Below, piece after piece: positions 26,959 to 35,081 of a stretch of 64,000 nucleotides of DNA; the stretch's first letter is position 1, and every line of letters begins with the position of its first letter. The stretch is from Streptomyces lydicus. Lineage in GTDB: Bacteria > Actinomycetota > Actinomycetes > Streptomycetales > Streptomycetaceae. The position numbers and the translations under genes were made by a program. The notes under the pieces were generated by a model. The model worked only from the letters and a program-made list of their open reading frames with translations, ran no database searches and had not been told where the DNA came from. The stretch lies in NCBI RefSeq assembly GCF_004125265.1, contig NZ_RDTE01000003.1, positions 8,494,001-8,558,000 of the forward strand. The letters run 5' to 3'.

Positions 26959-29025
26959 GTGCCAGCAGATCGGCCGAGCGACGCGAGAGCTCGTGGTCCG
27001 CTCTGGTCCGAGCCCGGTTCGCTGCTGGAGCATGTGGCCGTCGCCGTGTTCGGCATCGACGACGACAACCGGATCTGCTACTGGGGCCCGGGCGCCCGGG
27101 ATCTCTTCGGCTATCACGCGTCCCAGGCGCTGACGAAGCCCGGCGCCCTCCTTCTCCCCGGGCCGCCCGGGGGAGGGCCCGATGCCTGCGCCCGTATGGC
27201 GGAGCGCGGCCGGACCCTGGGGTACTGGCGTGGCCGACTGCACGCCGTGCACCAGGACGGCACGGTTCTCGACTGCGGGTTCCGCGTCTTCCCGGTCACC
27301 GGCACCGCGGGACGCTCGGTGATCATGGCGCTGGCGAGCCGCGGCGACGAGCTGGACCGGGTGAAGACCAATCTCGCCTTCCTCGACGCCCTCTTCGAGA
27401 CCTGCCCCATAGGCCTGGCCATGTTCGACGCGGAACTGCGCTACCTCCACGTCAACCAGGCGCTCGCCGACATGAACGGACTCCCCATCGAGGAACACCT
27501 CGGACGGCGCCTCGCCGAGATCGTGATCACCTCGGACGGCGGTGAGTACGAACGCATGCTGCGCGCCGTCGCCGCCGAGGGCAAACCCGTCACGGGCGTG
27601 CGGGTGGGGATGCGCACCCGCGGCCACCCGGACCGGGACAAGGTCCTGTCGGTGAGCTTCTTCCCGCTCACCCAGGCCGTGGGCACCCACCAGGGAGTGG
27701 GCGGCCTGCTGGTGGACGTGACCGACCGCGAGCAGGCCATCGTGGAGGCAAGTGCCACCCGTCAGCGGCTGGCACTGCTGAACCGCGCCACCGCCCGGAT
27801 CGGCACCACCCTGGACGTGCAGGTCACGGCCCAGGAACTGGTCGAAGCCGCGGTCCCGGACTTCTGTGACGCGGCCGTCGTGGAGCTCGTGGAGTGGGGG
27901 GACGAGCATGCGGCGTTCGACCCCGCCCTGCCGGTGGAAACCCACCGCATCGCCCACGGCACCGTCCTTCCCCCGCCCGCGACGGAACTGGTGAGCGGGG
28001 TGGACGTCGTGCACTACCCGCCGGGCTCCGCCATCCACCAGATGCTGCGGACCGGCCGTCCCCTGTGCGTAGCGGTGAACCAGGAGTTCATGGTCCGCAC
28101 CATGCTGGACGAAACCCGCGCCCGGCTGCTGGCCGACAGCGGTCTGGCCTGCCTCCTCCTCGCTCCGCTCATCGCCCGGGGAACGGTCCAGGGGATCGCG
28201 GTCTTCGGCCGGTCGGCGGCCAGACCGGCCTTCACCGAACAGGATCTCAGCCTGGCCGGCGAGCTCGCCTCACGGGCGGCGCTGAGCCTGGACAACGCCC
28301 GGCTGTACAACCGGGAGAGAAACATCGCGCTCACTCTCCAACGGGCGCTGCTCCCTGCCGCTTTGGCGCCCGGCCCGTACCTGCACATCGCTCACCGCTA
28401 CCTGCCGGGCAGCCGCGTCACCGAGGTCGGCGGTGACTGGTACGACGTGATTCCCCTGCCCGGCGGCCGCGTTGCCCTGGTCGTCGGTGACGTCATGGGA
28501 CACGGAGTGTCGGCCGCCGCGGCGATGGGCAGGCTGCGGATCGCCGCCAAGGCGCTGGCCCGGCACGACCAGGAACCGGACGGGCTGCTCACCGAACTCG
28601 ACCAGTGCGCCGAAGAGGCCGGCATCGAGCTCGCCACCTGCCTCTACATCCGCTATGACCCCGCTACCGGAGGCACCCGGATCGCCAGCGCCGGCCACCC
28701 TCCGCCCCTCGTCCGCCACCCCGACGGCCGGATCCAGCTCATCGACGACGTGCTCGGAGTGCCGCTCGGCGTCGGCGGCTGTCCCTTCCGGACGACGGAG
28801 ATCGAGCTGCCCGACGCCGCCACCCTCGCGCTCTACACCGACGGCCTCATCGAGTCCCGAGGCCATGACATCGACGAGGGCCTGGACACCCTCCGCACGG
28901 AACTGGGCCGGATCTCCGCCTCGTTGGAAGACACGGCGGACCGCATTCTCGCCCGCCTCCTGCCGAGTTCCCCGGCCGACGACACGGTTCTGCTGCTCGC
29001 CCGGGTGCACCGTGCGCAGCGGTGA
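26959..29025 (+). CDS. PAS-PAS-GAF-SpoIIE (PP2C) serine phosphatase
   Basis: A 688-residue cytoplasmic phosphatase of the RsbU/SpoIIE type. Two PAS domains (about 15-125 and 130-250) precede a GAF domain (about 270-440) and the PP2C-like catalytic domain (about 470-685). Metal-binding motifs are present: EVGGDWYDV, VVGDVMGHG, SAGHPPP and DDTVLLLARV. Such proteins dephosphorylate anti-sigma antagonists in partner-switching stress pathways in response to signals sensed by PAS/GAF. The GTG at 26959 has GGAAGGGAAAG upstream; a longer frame begins at GTG 26863 without a well-spaced site. No kinase or antagonist gene is adjacent. Confidence 0.88.
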   Translation: MPADRPSDARARGPLWSEPGSLLEHVAVAVFGIDDDNRICYWGPGARDLFGYHASQALTKPGALLLPGPPGGGPDACARMAERGRTLGYWRGRLHAVHQDGTVLDCGFRVFPVTGTAGRSVIMALASRGDELDRVKTNLAFLDALFETCPIGLAMFDAELRYLHVNQALADMNGLPIEEHLGRRLAEIVITSDGGEYERMLRAVAAEGKPVTGVRVGMRTRGHPDRDKVLSVSFFPLTQAVGTHQGVGGLLVDVTDREQAIVEASATRQRLALLNRATARIGTTLDVQVTAQELVEAAVPDFCDAAVVELVEWGDEHAAFDPALPVETHRIAHGTVLPPPATELVSGVDVVHYPPGSAIHQMLRTGRPLCVAVNQEFMVRTMLDETRARLLADSGLACLLLAPLIARGTVQGIAVFGRSAARPAFTEQDLSLAGELASRAALSLDNARLYNRERNIALTLQRALLPAALAPGPYLHIAHRYLPGSRVTEVGGDWYDVIPLPGGRVALVVGDVMGHGVSAAAAMGRLRIAAKALARHDQEPDGLLTELDQCAEEAGIELATCLYIRYDPATGGTRIASAGHPPPLVRHPDGRIQLIDDVLGVPLGVGGCPFRTTEIELPDAATLALYTDGLIESRGHDIDEGLDTLRTELGRISASLEDTADRILARLLPSSPADDTVLLLARVHRAQR

Positions 29026-29085
29026 CGTCCCGAAGCGACAGTGAGCGGCGACCGGCCGGGTCCGGCCGGGTCCGGCCGGGTGCGG

Positions 29086-29730
29086 TCAGTCCGCGCGGCC
29101 GGTGGCCGCCACCGTCACGCCCAGACCGATCATGGCGAAGCCGCCCGCGCCACCGATCATCGACAGCCGGCGTTCGGAACGCGCGAACCAGGCGCGGGCC
29201 GCCGAGGCCGTGAGCCCCCACACCGTGTCCGTGATCAGGCCGATGCTGATCGGTACCAGGCCCAGCACGAGCATCTGGGCGGGCAGCCCGCCCGCCGCGT
29301 GGTCCACGAACTGGGGGAGCACGGCGGCGAAGAACACGATGCCCTTCGGGTTGGTGACGCCGACCAGGATGCCGTCGGCGATCGTACGCAGATCACCGCG
29401 GGCGGGCTGAGCGGGCACATCCGCGGCGCCCATCTTCATCTCCTTACGGTGCCGGAACGCCTGGACTCCGAGGAAGAAGAGGTAGGCCGCGCCGGCCAGT
29501 TTCACGGCGACGAAGACAGCGGCGGACTGTTCGACCAACGAGCCAAGGCCGAGCGCCACCGCGGCCACCAGCAGATACGAGCCCAGCACATTGCCCAGTA
29601 CCGTCGCCAGTGCTGTGCGGCGGCCGTGCGCCAGAGCCCGGCCGATCACGAAGAGCACGCTCGGCCCCGGGATCGCAATCACCAGCAACGACATCGCCGC
29701 GAACGCAAGCAGCCGGTCGGTCGACACCAT
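29086..29730 (-). CDS. LysE/RhtB family amino-acid exporter
   Basis: A 214-residue membrane protein with six predicted helices. It carries the RhtB/LysE N-terminal signature (VIAIPGPSVLFVIGRALAHG) and the cytoplasmic motif GVTNPKGIVFF, where the NPK motif is diagnostic. It probably exports an amino acid or derivative. The ATG at 29730 has GAGGTGAG upstream and is preferred over the longer frame from 29751. It converges with the phosphatase gene. The short gap between them holds three GTCCGGCCGG-type repeats. Confidence 0.9.
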   Translation of the reverse strand: MVSTDRLLAFAAMSLLVIAIPGPSVLFVIGRALAHGRRTALATVLGNVLGSYLLVAAVALGLGSLVEQSAAVFVAVKLAGAAYLFFLGVQAFRHRKEMKMGAADVPAQPARGDLRTIADGILVGVTNPKGIVFFAAVLPQFVDHAAGGLPAQMLVLGLVPISIGLITDTVWGLTASAARAWFARSERRLSMIGGAGGFAMIGLGVTVAATGRAD

Positions 29731-29899
29731 GTCTCTCACCTCGGCGACCATTGAACCAGCTACGGTGCGGTGCCGGAGAGGCGGCGATGCTCCCTACGTT
29801 CGCCCCGCCATCCTGCTGCTCCCTCTGCTCCCTCGACCTGCCCGGTGGATCGCGGCCTCGGCCCCTTCCCGCCTCGGCCGCGAACCATACGGAACCGGG

Positions 29900-30202
29900 C
29901 TATGCCACGACGGGCAGCAGGCCCGCTACCGGGGCGGCCATGTCGGTCACCTGATGCAGCTGGCCGAGGTCATGGAGGTGCTGAAGGCCGGTGAGCTGCC
30001 CGGTGACCGTGGGCATCTGGCCCTGGTATTTGGCGGGCACGGGCGCGACACCGAGGCTGTCGAGTGCGCTGAGCACGGAGATTCCCTGCGCGGTCGGCGG
30101 GGCGGACGGGGCCGCGGGCGCGGCCGAGGCGGACGACACCGCAAGGCCCGAGGCGCCGGCGGTCAGGACGAGTGCTGCATACATGCGTCGAGTGGAGATC
30201 AC
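29900..30202 (-). CDS. Small secreted protein
   Basis: A 100-residue exported protein. The signal peptide spans about residues 1-29 (MYAALVLTAGASGLAVSSAS). An Ala/Pro linker follows, then a mature C-terminal part with LDSLGVAPVPAKYQGQMP and ending VAGLLPVVA. Similar short Leu/Gly/Val-rich secreted proteins are common in Streptomyces, with unknown function. The GTG start at 30202 is chosen from the signal peptide; longer frames lack one. Cysteine is absent, so it is not a chaplin with a disulfide. Confidence 0.65.
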   Translation of the reverse strand: MISTRRMYAALVLTAGASGLAVSSASAAPAAPSAPPTAQGISVLSALDSLGVAPVPAKYQGQMPTVTGQLTGLQHLHDLGQLHQVTDMAAPVAGLLPVVA

Positions 30203-30333
30203 GCTTTCACAAACGGCACCGGCGCCGGCCCGGACACGGTTCCTTGCCGACTTCACCCGGCCAGAGGAGGCGCACGGCAGACTCCTCCCGGCGCCGCCCC
30301 GTGGCCTTTCGCGCCCCGGGCGCCTGCGGGCTG

Positions 30334-30992
30334 CCGGCTCGGTTACGGCCGGTTCCTCGTTCAGGGCGGCGACTGGGGCGCCATGGTCACCCTCACGATC
30401 GCCGTGCGTCACCCCGAGCGAGTCACCATGACGCACACCACCGTGCCCTGGGCACCGCGCCCCGACGGATTCGACGACAACACGCTCACGCCGACCGAGA
30501 AGCGCCGGCTCGAGGAGTACGCCGAGTTCGGGCGGTCAGGGCGCGGCTACGCTCCAGCAGTCCGCCCGCCCGCAGACCCTCGGGTACGCTCTCGTCGACT
30601 CGCCTACCGCCCAACTCGCCTGGATCGCGGAGAAGTTCTTCGAATTCTCCGACTCGGAGACCAACCCCGAGGAGGCGGTGTCCCGGGACCGCATCCTCGA
30701 CGACGTCTCGCTGTACTGGTTCACCCGCACCGGTGCATCCGCGGCCCGGCTGTACTGGGAGAGCTTCCGCGGTCTCGGCGTGTCCGACGTGAACACATCC
30801 GTGACGGTGCCGGCGGCCGTGACCGTCTTCCCATGTGACCTTCAGAAGCTGCCCCGCTCATGGGTCGAGGAACGCTACCGCGACCAGCGCTGCTGGAGCG
30901 TGGCCGAGCGCGGCGGCCACTTCCCGATGCTCGAAGTGGCCGACGCCTTCTGCGCGGAGATCCGCGCGGCATTCGCACATGCTCCGGCATGA
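30334..30992 (+). pseudogene. Epoxide hydrolase pseudogene (no N-terminus, frameshifted)
   Basis: The sequence starts abruptly inside an epoxide-hydrolase-type alpha/beta fold with the nucleophile motif VQGGDWGAMV (Asp nucleophile). After about 30550 the reading frame shifts to one carrying SARPQTLGYALVDSPTAQLAW and the lid region EFSDSETNPEEAV. The catalytic-His end is GGHFPMLEVADAF, finishing at 30992. The first roughly 170 residues, including the HGWP oxyanion motif, are absent. A typical member has about 380 residues. Truncation plus frameshift indicates a remnant. Confidence 0.75.
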
Positions 30993-31034
30993 CAGCCATG
31001 ACCGTCGGGGCAGCCGCGATGCCGCCCCGACGAA

Positions 31035-31406
31035 CTAATCGCGGTGGGAGACGTGATAGTGGCTGATGTACCAGTCGTGCTCCGTTTGCTGTAGCAGCAC
31101 GGTGAGGTTCACGGCGATCGTGGGCCTGTCGGTGAACGAGAAGTCCACGCTCAGATAGCCGAGTACGAGGTCGTCGGCCGGCCGCCTGGTCTCGAGAATC
31201 CGGTACTCGGCGGTCATCCCGAGGGGCTGGGTATCGTAGTACTCGGTGATGCCCTGCCGGCCGACGCTGTAGGGGTGCAGACCTTGGAAGATCGCGTCCC
31301 CGGTGAAGTGGGAGGCGACCCGCTGTGGTTCATGCGCGTCGACTGCCGCCTTCCACCGGTCGAGCACGTCGCGCAGGACGACCTCGCTGCCTTGTGTGCT
31401 GTTCAT
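31035..31406 (-). CDS. SnoaL/NTF2-like (SgcJ/EcaC-type) protein
   Basis: A 123-residue single cone-shaped NTF2-like domain. It begins with the helical LRDVLDRWKAAVDAHEPQRV, then FTGDAIFQGLHPYSVGRQGI. It ends with sheet strands (TIAVNLTVLLQQTEHDWYIS). Such proteins are small-molecule cyclases, isomerases or binding proteins. AGGGGAA lies 5 nt before the ATG at 31406; longer frames lack support. It lies leftward, 174 bp downstream of the isomerase-like gene, and both may be expressed together. Confidence 0.8.
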   Translation of the reverse strand: MNSTQGSEVVLRDVLDRWKAAVDAHEPQRVASHFTGDAIFQGLHPYSVGRQGITEYYDTQPLGMTAEYRILETRRPADDLVLGYLSVDFSFTDRPTIAVNLTVLLQQTEHDWYISHYHVSHRD

Positions 31407-31580
31407 CAGGGTTCCCCTGTGGGGGCGGCACGGCGGCAGGCTGCGAAGACCGGGCCGGGACGGAGGGACGAGAGGCGGCGAGTCCTCGCGGGTCGAGGGC
31501 GATGACGATGCCCTGCCTGTTCGCCCGCCGCCGCAGAGACACAACCGAGGCCGCCGTTCCGGAGCCGTGGTGGCTGCTGC

Positions 31581-31871
31581 TCAACGGCCCGGGTCATTCG
31601 GGTGCGGGGACAGCGGCGTCACCGTGTCGTGCCGCCACGCCCGCAGGGGCATCGACGCGAGCACCTGCTCCAACCGCTCCGCGTCGTCCGCGCGGAAAAG
31701 GCCCCAGGTGCGCCATTCACCAGGGGCGAGCGGCGGCCGCCACAGTCGCAGCAGGCTTCCCTGCGTGGCCAATTCCCGCGACCGTACCGCCTCCCTGGCC
31801 CGGATCTCCGCCACGGCCTCCTCGGACGTGCCCTCCGGAACGGTGGTCACCATGTCGACCAGGAACTCCAT
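31581..31871 (-). CDS. Muconolactone delta-isomerase family protein
   Basis: A 96-residue ferredoxin-fold protein (MEFLVDMVTTVPEGTSEEAV start, then RAREAVRSRELATQGSLLRL and LPLRAW-type end). This is the size and pattern of muconolactone isomerase-like (MIase) proteins, which form decamers. No other beta-ketoadipate genes are nearby, so it may act on another small lactone or be only a fold relative. GAGGAG lies 8 nt before the ATG at 31871. Confidence 0.82.
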   Translation of the reverse strand: MEFLVDMVTTVPEGTSEEAVAEIRAREAVRSRELATQGSLLRLWRPPLAPGEWRTWGLFRADDAERLEQVLASMPLRAWRHDTVTPLSPHPNDPGR

Positions 31872-31989
31872 CAGCGGCTCTCCTCGCCATGTCACGCCTG
31901 ACACCGGGAACAGTAACGCCGGCCCGGCCCGTTGGTGATCACGCACGGGCAACGGCGCGCCGACCCGCCACGACGGCCACGGCGCACGC

Positions 31990-33378
31990 TCATGCCGGCG
32001 GCCTCAGCCATGGATGGGCGGTCTCGTACGCGTGGCCGGTGCGCAGCACCGTCGCTTCACCCAGGGGCCGGCCTATCAGCTGCATGCCGATGGGCAGGCC
32101 CGCATGATCACGGCCGACCGGCAGGCTCAGGGACGGCAGTCCGGTGATGTTCGCCGGGGCGCTGAGGCGGACATAGGCATCGGAGACGCTTTCCGTGGTG
32201 CCGTCCGGCCAGGAGACGGAGGGCTGGTCCGTTTTCGTGGCGGTCATCGGCACGGTGGGCGCCGCGAGTACGTCGATCCGGTCGAACAGGCTCACCCAGG
32301 CCTCGCGCATGAGGGTGCGGGAGCGCTGGGCCCGCAGGTAGTCGCCTGCCGAGACCAGCTCGCCGGCTTCCAGGAGAACCCGCACGTCCGGCGCGTACAG
32401 CTCGGGTACCGACCGCAGCGTACGCTCGTGAGAGGCGGTCGCCTCGGGGACCATCAGACCCCACTGGGTCGCCTGGACGTAACGCGTCATCGGGATCTCG
32501 ACCTCGACGAGTTCTGCCCCCATGTCCGCCAGCTGTGTGTGGGCCTCGCGTACGGCGGCTTCGACTTCGGGGGTCACGCGGTCGAAGTAGTAGTTGACCG
32601 GCACGCCGACACGCAGGCCCGTCAGGTCGCCGTCCCCCGGGGGCAGCGGGTAGGCGGACGGTGCCGAGCGCGGACTCGCCGGATTCCGAGGAGCATGGTC
32701 CACCAGCGCGGACAGTACGAGCGCAGCGTCCCGCACGGTGCGGGTGAGGGGGCCGACGTGGTCCAGCGACCAGGACAAGGCGACCACACCGTCACGGGGG
32801 AGGAGGCCGTAGGTCGGTTTGAGGCCGACCAGCCCGTTCAGCGCCGCGGGCACGCGGATCGAACCGCCGGTGTCCGTCCCCAGGGCAAAGGTGGCGGTCC
32901 CCGCTGCCACGGCGACCGCCGAACCACCGCTCGAACCGCCCGCAATCCGCTCCTGGTCCCAGGCATTGCGCGTCTGAGGTGTCGTCAGCCCGTAAGCGAA
33001 TTCATGGGTATGCGTCTTCCCGATCAGGACCCCGCCCGCTGTGGACAGGCGCCCGGCCACGGCGCTGTCCGCCCGCGCGACGTGGTCCGCCCTGACCCGG
33101 GAGCTGGCCGTGGTCGGCATCCCGGCAGCGTCGATCATGTCCTTCAGCCCGAAGGGTATGCCGTGCAAGGGGCCGCGATACCCGCCCCCTGCGATCTCGC
33201 GTTCCGCTCGCACGGCCGAGTTGCGCGCCGTCTCGCCGGCCAGGGTGACATAGGCCTGCAAGCGCTCTTCCACGGCGTCGATCCGCGCGAGTACGGACTC
33301 GGTCAGCTCCACCGGGGACGCGCTTCCCTCCTCCACGGCAGCGGCCGCATCGGCAAGTGTCAGCTCATAGAGCTCCAT
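31990..33378 (-). CDS. Amidase signature family protein
   Basis: A 462-residue cytoplasmic amidase. The Ser-cisSer-Lys triad region is visible: GLKDMIDAAG gives the catalytic Lys, and GGSSGGSAVAVAAG plus GTDTGGSIRVPA give the two serines. The family hydrolyses amides or works in GatA-like transamidation. The ATG at 33378 was chosen from MELYELTLADAAAAVEEG; longer frames read through the upstream gene. It overlaps by 14 nt the 69-residue gene at 33365-33574, a layout like AtzG-AtzE or GatC-GatA. It follows the NRPS operon on the same strand but beyond two terminator-like hairpins, so joint function is uncertain. Confidence 0.88.
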   Translation of the reverse strand: MELYELTLADAAAAVEEGSASPVELTESVLARIDAVEERLQAYVTLAGETARNSAVRAEREIAGGGYRGPLHGIPFGLKDMIDAAGMPTTASSRVRADHVARADSAVAGRLSTAGGVLIGKTHTHEFAYGLTTPQTRNAWDQERIAGGSSGGSAVAVAAGTATFALGTDTGGSIRVPAALNGLVGLKPTYGLLPRDGVVALSWSLDHVGPLTRTVRDAALVLSALVDHAPRNPASPRSAPSAYPLPPGDGDLTGLRVGVPVNYYFDRVTPEVEAAVREAHTQLADMGAELVEVEIPMTRYVQATQWGLMVPEATASHERTLRSVPELYAPDVRVLLEAGELVSAGDYLRAQRSRTLMREAWVSLFDRIDVLAAPTVPMTATKTDQPSVSWPDGTTESVSDAYVRLSAPANITGLPSLSLPVGRDHAGLPIGMQLIGRPLGEATVLRTGHAYETAHPWLRPPA

Positions 33379-33574
33379 TGGCCGTCTCCCCCTCGACGAT
33401 GTAGGTGGCGGCGGGCGGCGTCTCCCCGAAGTCCAGCTCGCGCAGGGTGCGGATGACGCTGTGGATGTGGTTCGCGGTGGCGGCCACGTCGGTATGCCGC
33501 TCGTCCGGCAGCGGGAGTCCGGCATGAAGCGCCCATCGGGCGACTTCTCCGGCGGTGAGTTCGACAGATGTCAT
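33365..33574 (-). CDS. Small amidase partner, AtzG/GatC-like
   Basis: A 69-residue protein of two predicted helices (LTAGEVARWALHAGLPLPDE and VAATANHIHSVIRTLREL) and a short tail. Size, helix spacing and the 14-nt overlap with the amidase gene match the AtzG-like (DUF4089) or GatC-like partners that wrap and stabilise amidases. The assignment is by context and pattern only. AAGGA lies about 7 nt upstream of the ATG at 33574. Confidence 0.65.
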   Translation of the reverse strand: MTSVELTAGEVARWALHAGLPLPDERHTDVAATANHIHSVIRTLRELDFGETPPAATYIVEGETANGAL

Positions 33575-33666
33575 GGCAGGTCCTTGGCGCGTGCGTGCGG
33601 TCGGCGGGTCGGCGGGTCGGCGGGTCGGCGGGTTGGTCGGTGTAGTGGTGAGGCGGCGTCACAAAA

Positions 33667-33697
33667 GAAGCTAACGCGATTCCTTTGCGTTAGCTTC
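33667..33697. promoter_or_regulatory. Perfect inverted repeat upstream of the amidase pair
   Basis: Arms 33667-33677 (GAAGCTAACGC) and 33687-33697 are perfectly complementary around a 9-nt T-rich spacer. It lies 93 bp upstream of the small amidase partner. Position and symmetry suggest an operator for a dimeric regulator encoded elsewhere. A transcription-stop role is less likely because it is low in GC for a Streptomyces terminator. Confidence 0.55.
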
Positions 33698-33819
33698 AGG
33701 GTACGGGGTGGCGCGACTTAAGGCAACCACTTAGCTTTTGGTCTGGGTGCCGCTCCGTGCCGCTCCGTGCCGCTCCGTGCGTGCCGGTCCGATGCCGGTC
33801 CGGTCCTGATGAACGGCGC

Positions 33820-33855
33820 GATCCGGCCGGCCGGGCTGTACCGGCCGGCCGGATC
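33820..33855. terminator. Hairpin terminator downstream of the Dap/NRPS operon
   Basis: A perfect 13-bp inverted repeat (33820-33832 and 33843-33855) has a 10-nt loop and very GC-rich arms. It lies just beyond the sbnA-like stop. No U-tract follows, as is common for Streptomyces terminators. Confidence 0.65.
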
Positions 33856-33883
33856 GGAAGCCGGCTACCGGGGCCGGCTTCCG
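33855..33883. terminator. Second hairpin of a tandem terminator
   Basis: Arms 33855-33865 and 33873-33883 form an 11-bp perfect stem with a 7-nt loop. It abuts the hairpin at 33820-33855 and lies closer to the sbnA-like stop, so leftward transcripts meet it first. Confidence 0.6.
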
Positions 33884-33926
33884 GAGCGCACGGGACCGGG
33901 CCCATCCGCAGTGCGGGCGCCCGGAT

Positions 33927-35000
33927 CTAGATGTCGCCCGCCTGCTCCTTGCGCTGGGGACGCGGATACGGGTCCTCTCCGCGCCTCGGCGGTGCGGGGC
34001 GGAACTTCCGGTAGTCGGCCGGGGCGGCTTCGCCGGAGGCACCGTCGGAGCCGAGCATGTCCTCGCCGTACAGGTCCTGTACCCAGTTGGCCTGGTAGAT
34101 GGTGTCGAGGTAGCGCTCGCCGAGGTCCGGGGCGATGGCCACCGCGGTGAGCCCGTGCGTGTCGTGCCGGGACAGCCAGTCCATCGCGCCGCTGACGACC
34201 GTGCCGGTCGAGCCGCCGAAGAGGAAACCGTGTCGGGCCAGTTGGTGGCAGGCACGGACGGTGTCCGCCTCCGCCACGCGTACCGCCTCGTCCACGAAGG
34301 ACTCGTCGAGCAGCGGGGGAGGGACGCTCATGCCCAGACCGGGGATCATACGGCGTCCCGGTGCACCGCCGAAGGTCACCGAACCGACACTGTCCACCGC
34401 GACGATCTGCACCGGCCGGTGCCACTGCCGGAAGTAGCGCGCACAGCCCATCAGGGTTCCGGTCGTGCCCGCCCCGATGAACAGTACGTCCAGATGCGGG
34501 AACCAGCGGGCGATCGCCGGTGCCGTCGTGCGGTAGTGCGCCTGCCAGTTACCCGGATTGGTGTACTGGCTGAGCCACACCCAGCGGTCGTCGGAGGCGC
34601 ACAGGTCGCGGACGTAGTCGAGCCGTGCGCCGAGGAAGCCGTTGCCGGACTCGTCGGCGGCGATGACGTGCACCTGGCTGCCCAAGGCCTCCATCATCAG
34701 CCTGGTCGACAGGTTGCAGCGGGAGTCCGTCACGCACAGGAACCGGTAGCCCTTGCTCGCCGCGATCATGCTCAGTGCCACGCCGAGGTTTCCGGACGAG
34801 GACTCGACCAGGACCGATTCGGGAGTCAGGGCGCCCTTCCGCTCGGCCGCCTCCACCATCTCGGTCGCCGCCTTCAGCTTGATCGAGCCGGCGAAGTTGA
34901 GGCCCTCGCACTTGAGGAACAGGGACTGCCCGAAGATCGCCTGGAGGTCGACATAGAGTTCTTCCTCGTTGAAGGCGTAGGGAACAGATATGACTGGCAT
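33927..35000 (-). CDS. sbnA: 2,3-diaminopropionate biosynthesis protein SbnA-like
   Basis: A 357-residue fold-type II PLP enzyme of the cysteine-synthase family. The PLP lysine is in AGSIKLKAA, the substrate loop is SSSGNLG, and the phosphate-binding loop is GAGTTGTLMG. Established for SbnA: it condenses O-phospho-L-serine with L-glutamate to N-(1-amino-1-carboxy-2-ethyl)-glutamate. The neighbour SbnB then oxidises this to L-2,3-diaminopropionate (Dap). The pair therefore supplies Dap to the NRPS genes upstream in the same operon. GAGGAGG precedes the ATG at 35000, 81 nt after the sbnB-like stop. The Pro/Arg-rich C-terminal 40 residues are probably disordered. Confidence 0.9.
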   Translation of the reverse strand: MPVISVPYAFNEEELYVDLQAIFGQSLFLKCEGLNFAGSIKLKAATEMVEAAERKGALTPESVLVESSSGNLGVALSMIAASKGYRFLCVTDSRCNLSTRLMMEALGSQVHVIAADESGNGFLGARLDYVRDLCASDDRWVWLSQYTNPGNWQAHYRTTAPAIARWFPHLDVLFIGAGTTGTLMGCARYFRQWHRPVQIVAVDSVGSVTFGGAPGRRMIPGLGMSVPPPLLDESFVDEAVRVAEADTVRACHQLARHGFLFGGSTGTVVSGAMDWLSRHDTHGLTAVAIAPDLGERYLDTIYQANWVQDLYGEDMLGSDGASGEAAPADYRKFRPAPPRRGEDPYPRPQRKEQAGDI

Positions 35001-35081
35001 GATGGGTCCCTCCTCTGGAGGCAGAGCACCTTCGGATGTCCATCCGACTAGGGCGGACTCCTCATTGCGCCGGTACCGGTC

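Larger units (their letters stand above)
33575..33926. other. 352-bp gap with hairpins, a dyad and short tandem repeats
   Basis: This lies between the amidase pair and the sbnA-like gene. It contains four GTCGGCGG repeats (about 33600-33633), the 11-bp-arm dyad at 33667-33697, three GTGCCGCTCC repeats near 33747-33780, and two terminator-like hairpins at 33820-33883. No gene is supported. Confidence 0.7.
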
